Of a stretch of DNA of 64,000 nt, positions 58,701-64,000 are shown piece after piece. The notes under the pieces were generated by a model that saw nothing but the letters and a program-made list of their open reading frames with translations, did no database searches and had not been told where the DNA came from. The stretch comes from Glycine soja (lineage: Eukaryota; Streptophyta; Magnoliopsida; Fabales; Fabaceae): assembly GCF_004193775.1 (NCBI RefSeq), contig NC_041011.1:38943167-39007166 (forward strand), in the 5' to 3' direction. Every line of letters begins with the position of its first letter. Positions within the stretch are counted from its first letter, which is position 1. Position numbers and translations under genes: made by a program.

Positions 58701-61672
58701 AACTAATCAAAATTTTATTACAAGCAACACAAACTGAAGAATTGAGATATCCTAATCCCAAGTAGGCAATAAAGCCTAATCCAACATAGGGATAAGATAT
58801 CTCAAGACTTAAACTTCTAGATCTTCAATCAAAAATCCTATCCAAATTACAATAATCCAAGTGGTTGAGTTGATTACTTCAAGTTACATTAAATATGACA
58901 TAAACAATAAAAATAAAATGCTAGTTCAAGAAAATTCTTACAAAATCAAAACTGGAAAAGGGATGTTTATATGTCAACCAAAAATCATCATTTTTTAACT
59001 TACCAAATCAACATTGGGAATATCAAGTCCACGAGCTGCAACATCAGTGGCAACAAGCACTGTGAACTTCCCTTGCCGAAAACCATTCAATGTTCTCTCT
59101 CTCTGATGCTGAGATATATCACCATGCAGTGCTTCGGAAGCTATACTACTTGTTAATGCCATTGATACTTCATCAGCATCCTTTTTTGTCTGAGTAAAAA
59201 CAATAGTCTTCCCACCCTTTGCATAAACCTAAATGGCATAATAGCACTCAGTGAATTATTGAACTGACCACCCTTATCTACAAGAGTAACTTAAAGTATA
59301 TTTGCAAACATAAAACTAACTAACTAACTATATATATGTGTATATATAAATTGAATTTGCAACAGCAACAGGAGTGTTAGAGAATTTTCACAGCCATAAG
59401 TTTGTGTCTGAGTATTCCACGTGTTACATAATGATAAATAACTTGCTTGCTCAGTATGCATGAGCATGACTAATTAAAGGTGGAGTTTCTTTAAACAGTA
59501 ACCTGCTTCCTTCAATCATCTCAAAAAATTGATAAACACGTTTTTATTGTATTATTGATTGGAATGATATTTTGTATTACCGCATATAATAACAACAGTA
59601 ATATTATTCCTCATACCTATTACCTACTAAAAACATCCTCAGAATCAGATTCCCGAATACAAACTACAGAAATTAGAAAGCATCAAGCTAAGATTGTAAA
59701 AACATAACTACAAACTTACAGTTATAAGATCAGAAAGAACTGTCCGTTTTGAAGTGGCAGTGGCTAATAATGCATAAAGTTTGATCCCTTCAGCAAGCTT
59801 CTCTTCTTGTTCACCAACCTTGTTTGGAAGAAAAGGAAAAGAAAAAAACATAACCAATTTCCTGGGATTAAAATACATCATAATTATGATTTAATTTTCA
59901 TTCTACAATAACTTCAACATTATTAGTAAGCATTATTGAATCTGTTTGATAGAAAGAATCAGAAGAAAATGAGAATGCCAATTAAAGAAAAGTTGAAGAA
60001 AACGAGAATAAGAGACAGTTTTAGTGGAAATTTATTCATGCTTTCCCTTCTTTTCTCTCCAAATCCATTATACCAAACATACAACAAGATGCTTCCAAAC
60101 AGATGAAAAAGGATTATAAAGAGGAGTTGCATTACTGATGTTAACTAGATTATTTATATCACACAGAGCCTGTTATACACCACAGCACCACTTTCTGCTG
60201 ATAGGAAGTATAAGATGTCCATGTTACTCCCTAAATTTTCCCCATGCTAGACAATGAGAATATTGCCAACACTATTATACTCTAATCTACAATTTTATTC
60301 CATAAACAAGCAAGTACTTAGTCAACAAAAATCTGCATATTCAGCAAGAATAGAAGCCAAACCAAAATGTAACAAAAGAATTTACCAAATCAATCGTCAA
60401 AGGGTTATTCAAATACTTTCTGGACAGTTTCTTAACCCAACCAGGCATGGTCGCAGAAAAAAGCATGGTCTGGCGCTGAGTCGGGACCTTATCTAAAATG
60501 ACCTCCACATCCTCCTCAAACCCAACAGCAAGCATCTGATCAGCTTCATCGAGCACCAAATACTGAACCTCACTCAGTTTAAGGCTGTTTCCATTCACCA
60601 GGTCAATTATTCTACCCGGCGTCCCAACCACCACATCAACACCCCGTGAAAGGGCACTCTGCTGTGTTACATAAGAAACACCACCATAAACACAAACTGT
60701 TTTGAGGTAAGGTGCAGATTCTTGTATCTCTTTCTCAACTTGCTTTGCTAACTCCCTAGTAGGTGCAAGGACCAACGCTTTAGGAAGCCTCCCAGACCGC
60801 CTGCAATAATTAAAAATTAATAAATCTATTATGAAGCAAACAATACTAAGATTATTTTTTTTTTCCCGGAAACAAGGTATTCCCATAGTCAAAAGGGCAT
60901 GACACTAATCCTCAAGGCGTAGAAATCATCAAAGTGAATTTTGTCACTCCCAATAAAGTCTTTTTACACATGGTCAGGGAATCAAAACCCCTGTCGGCAT
61001 GCTTATGGATTTCAGTCATCTACCAACTGTCTCCGACCTTGTCGGTAACAATACTAAGATTAATGTATATGAATAAGAAATAATGTGGACCTGTGAGGAC
61101 TTTGTTCATCATCATTAGTGAGACCTTTAAGAATTGGAATTCCGAATGCTAAAGTCTTGCCAGTCCCTGTCTTTGCACGAGCAATGATATCTTTACCTTC
61201 TAGTGCAGGCACCAACACAGCTCTCTAATCACCCAAAAGAAAAGTGTTTATATTTGTGGTAGTTGAAAATAAAATAAAAAATGATTTTTTATTTTTAAAA
61301 AAAAGGTAAGGATACCTGAATGGGGAAAAGGCTGATGATCCCACGTTTTTGGAGGGAGTGGACGAGGGGCGAAGGTAAACCCAACTTGGAAATGTCGAGT
61401 TCGTGGTCGCTAACGTTGGTGTCGGGTTCGAAGTCATAGCCAAATTGGTCGCTATTACTAAGGTCGTCCAAAGTTAAGCCCTTTAAGGGTTGTTCGGTGA
61501 GAATGGATGGGGTGGCAATGGCGGAAGGAACGGAAGAGAGTGTGGCGTCACGGTTACGGGGAAGGGTGTTGAAGAAAACGGAGGTGGTTGTGGCGGCTGG
61601 TCTTTTGAAGAGTTGAAAAGAGGGGGTTTTGTATATGGAGATGGAAGAAGAGATACCTATGGTTGAAGCCAT
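55789..61672 (-). CDS. RH3: DEAD-box ATP-dependent RNA helicase 3, chloroplastic, ten exons
   Basis: Exons in transcript order: 61316-61672, 61091-61224, 60386-60800, 59720-59818, 59004-59228, 58049-58426, 57378-57521, 57152-57247, 56028-56296, 55789-55879. All phases close; product 735 aa. The N-terminus [19 protein letters not shown] is a Ser/Thr-rich chloroplast transit peptide type. Helicase motifs in order: Q region (FPIQ), I AKTGTGKT (Lys about 142), Ia APTRELAKQ, Ib [11 protein letters not shown] (about 248-251), [45 protein letters not shown]-type domain follows ([18 protein letters not shown]), then an Arg/Gly/Ser-rich region ([14 protein letters not shown]) and a terminal zinc knuckle [16 protein letters not shown]3 unwinds RNA in the chloroplast, helping group II intron splicing and ribosome assembly. 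Intron 8 holds a CACTA-type element. No damage seen. Symbol follows the Arabidopsis homolog. Confidence 0.95.
56369..57060. mobile_element. Non-autonomous CACTA-type element in RH3 intron 8
   Basis: Left end CACTACTAAAAATGAG, right end (minus strand) CACCACTGGAGAAAGG, flanked by a 3-bp duplication ATG (56366-56368 and 57061-57063), as expected for CACTA/EnSpm. Subterminal repeats of TCTAAGACGATTTTTA and TTAGAACCGTCTTA types occur several times in both orientations near 56800-57030. No transposase; about 692 bp. It lies in the intron 56297-57151 of RH3, 91 bp from the exon 8 donor and 72 bp from the exon 9 acceptor. Confidence 0.75.
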
Positions 61673-61912
61673 TTGGAGGGAGGAAATGAAAGAAGAAGAA
61701 GAGGAGGAGGAGGCGGCGAGGGGATAAGGCCACGCACCTTTCTGTCTCTGAACTTAAAGCCTTTTAAACCTCCCTGTGCTGCGTGCGTATCACTGTGTGT
61801 CTGCGATACAATTTAATGGTTAAATTATTTAAATTTTTTGGGTAAATAGTGATTTTGGTGTCAGACAATCTCGGATCGGAAGAATAGAAATTTAAATTTT
61901 AATTATTGAAAG
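61673..61912. promoter_or_regulatory. RH3 leader and promoter region
   Basis: About 240 bp between the RH3 start codon and the hAT-type MITE. The first 60 bp, read on the minus strand, are CT-rich (leader). No clear TATA box. The element at 61913 lies directly upstream, so it limits the intact promoter or contributes to it. Confidence 0.4.
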
Positions 61913-62478
61913 TAGAGGTGGAAATAGGTCAAGTTGGCCTACAAGGGTCTACGACCTGCCCTATATAAAGTCTAACCTGAACGGGTCTATTTAATTAAAA
62001 GGTTAGATTCAGACTTTTTTAAAAATCTATTAAATTAAATAAATCAGGCTTAGATTTATTAAAAAATCTTATAAGCATGATAGACCAGCCTATATATATA
62101 TAAAATATTACTTTTTAGATACAATTATTTTTTTTAAACTATCAGACTTTGATTACCTTCATAACTTTTATTCCTATAATTAAGTAAAAATGTAATTACA
62201 ATTTAGGTATAAGTCATGTGTCCTTTTATTATTTTTATTGACTTTTTCTTTAACTTTCCTATTACGTTTCTATTCCATCCATAAAAATATTAAATATTTA
62301 TGGTCAAGAAGACTTTTAAAAAGGTTATCAGGCCAGACCAGACTTTTAAAAAGGTCAGGTCGAGCCAAAATAAAAAGTCTTTCATAGGCTATAGGACAGG
62401 CTCAGGCCTCAAAGATTCATCGTAGGCTAGACTCAGGCCTTTCAAAGCCTGACCTGGTCTGCCCTATTTCCACCCCTA
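61913..62478. mobile_element. hAT-type MITE with 8-bp target duplication
   Basis: Left end TAGAGGTGGAAATAGG; right end reads CCTATTTCCACCCCTA, giving a near-perfect inverted repeat. It is flanked by the perfect 8-bp duplication ATTGAAAG (61905-61912 and 62479-62486), typical of hAT. About 566 bp, no transposase. The interior has further short GGTC/GACC-type inverted motifs near both ends. Confidence 0.85.
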
Positions 62479-62689
62479 ATTGAAAGTAAAAAAGTACAAT
62501 AAATTTATTTATCTGTTAACTTTAATCTTTAACAAATGAAAGAGCTTATGTGATAAATACATGAATGAATTTGTCCTTGAATAATAAGTATAATATTTCA
62601 GAGTAATTGTTTTCCTATTTTTTAAGTGTTTAATGTAATATTATGCTTGTAACGATTAAAAAAGGAAAAGGTGAAGATTAAATTATATT

Positions 62690-62800
62690 TTGGATAAATA
62701 GTCATATTTGTCCCTGGATGTGTAGAATACCGACGAATTTGTTGGCGCTCTACACAGTTAAAGGAAAAAAATGACTATTTACTCAATCTTTTTAATGAAT
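62690..62800. mobile_element. Short inverted-repeat element (possible MITE)
   Basis: GATAAATAGTCATATTT at the left pairs with AAAATGACTATTTACTC at the right over about 14 bases. About 105 bp. No target duplication determined; the family is unknown. Confidence 0.35.
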
Positions 62801-62838
62801 TTTACTACTACCTCTAACTTTAGTACTAAATATAAGAA

Positions 62839-63875
62839 GACAAAATTACACTTTTGATTCTCCACTTTATCTCCAATTTCGCATTTGGTCCCCCAGTAAT
62901 TTAATTCACAAATTTGGTCCCCTGGTAATTTTATAAAATCCTACAATGTTGGTCTCGGATGTCTCAATTGGACGTTGACCGTTAAGCACTGACATTGACT
63001 GTCATGTGTCATCGTCTGAGAGGCACCTTGAATTGCATTTTTTAACCCATATTTTCTCTCTCTTTCCCAGGTAACTCCAATTTTATTTTATTTCTTATTT
63101 TCTCTTTTCTCCTCCTATTTTTCTTTCTTGGTGGTGTCGGATTTGCCATCGACGATGTCGGAGTTTATACTCAGATCTCTTCACCCTCCGCAAGCTAAGG
63201 CGCCTCATCCCTATGCTTCCACCCCAATACTAGCACCACCATCATCACTGCAACCGCCACAACCCAATTATCCACCAATCTCGACTTCGCCGCCTACCAC
63301 CTCCCTCCCTGCGCGTCCACCTTCTCCGAGCACACCCCCTACGGGAACCAAAAACGCTCCCAACATAATTTTGTTGTATAAAAAAAGTTTAGATCTATGA
63401 AAGTCATTCGGGCAATAATAAAGGATGTTTTTTCTTTTTTTTTTCTTCTCCGTAACTTTTTTTTTCTCTGCAATTGTTGTGTCATGTTCCACGTTCAGCT
63501 TCTCACAAGAGTTATGATATAATAAATTAAATGGTGAACTTTTTCTCCAAAAAAAAAGTTTAGAAATGATTCAACTTTTGCTTGTGGATGATGTTTTTTC
63601 AATCGGGTGTGTAAAAGAATAAAGATGGAACGAGGAGTTACCAGAATTGAGAAAGAGAGAGAAAAGATGGGTTAAAAAATACAATTTAAGGTGTCTCTCA
63701 GACGTTGACACGTGGCAGTCAACGTCACTACTTAACCGTCAACGTTCAATTAAGGCATTCAGGACCAACATTGCAAGATTTTATAAAGCAGGAGGACCAA
63801 ATTTGTGAATTAAATTAGCGGGAGATCAAATGCGAAATTGGAGTTAAAATGGAGGATCAAAAGTGTGATTTTGTC
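62839..63875. mobile_element. Non-autonomous MULE with about 230-bp TIRs and 9-bp target duplication
   Basis: Left TIR begins GACAAAATTACACTTTTGAT, right TIR mirrors it and ends GTGATTTTGTC. The similarity extends to about 63068 on the left and from about 63650 on the right (shared TTTTTTAACCCAT). The duplication ATATAAGAA is perfect (62830-62838 and 63876-63884). The middle (63070-63650) contains a Pro/Ser/Thr-rich open frame 63128-63400 that could be a captured gene piece; its origin is not recognised. About 1.04 kb. 62801-62829 and 63885-64000 are AT-rich flank. Confidence 0.85.
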
Positions 63876-64000
63876 ATATAAGAAATAAATGATCAATTCA
63901 TCAAAACCAATAAAAATTATTAATTTGATTATTTTTATTAATATAAATTTATATTTTATTCCAAAACTACCCCTAGGATTAAATATTATAGCACTCAAAA

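Overview
The window reads as nuclear DNA of a dicot, most likely a legume close to soybean (Glycine). The genes are split by AT-rich introns with GT..AG borders, the spacers are AT-rich, and the transposon content (Ty1/copia, MULE, CACTA, hAT/MITE) is that of a plant. The legume assignment is inference from protein and LTR motifs I recognise, not from a search.

Layout. (1) 892-1596, plus strand: a small four-exon gene for an acidic coiled-coil protein I cannot name. (2) 5188-19036, minus strand: a 19-exon paladin gene (three PTP-like phytase repeats, about 1256 aa) whose exon 11 carries an apparent one-base deletion. (3) 19.1-38.1 kb: an AT-rich spacer, then a nest of transposons. An old inverted-repeat DNA element (22207-38141) holds a minus-strand Ty1/copia element (A, 23056-37913), which holds a plus-strand Ty1/copia element (B, 27069-34881) and a 378-bp MULE-like MITE. 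(4) 38326-41680, plus: ten-exon eIF3 subunit m. (5) 42688-54288: an 11.6-kb Mutator-like element with about 345-bp terminal inverted repeats and a perfect 9-bp target duplication. It carries two convergent, apparently intact genes: a four-exon plant-mobile-domain (PMD) gene and a four-exon MURA-type transposase. Between them lies 1.7 kb of degenerate telomere-like CCCTAA repeat. (6) 54336-55183: a decayed PPR gene about 40 bp beyond the MULE. (7) 55789-61672, minus: ten-exon chloroplast DEAD-box RNA helicase RH3, with a CACTA-type element in intron 8. (8) 61.9-63.9 kb: an hAT-type MITE and a 1-kb non-autonomous MULE, both with target-site duplications.

The host genes (paladin, eIF3m, RH3) are housekeeping genes with no evident shared pathway. 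The only multi-gene system here is the MULE: transposase and PMD gene are transcribed inward from the two TIRs toward a repetitive middle, as mudrA and mudrB are in maize MuDR, with the PMD gene in the mudrB position. This is the most unusual structure in the window.

Exon borders were placed by hand from splice consensus. Apart from paladin exon 11, the exon lengths and phases of every multi-exon model close in frame. Where the sequence deviates from the expected frame (paladin exon 11, the PPR relic, both copia elements) this is stated.
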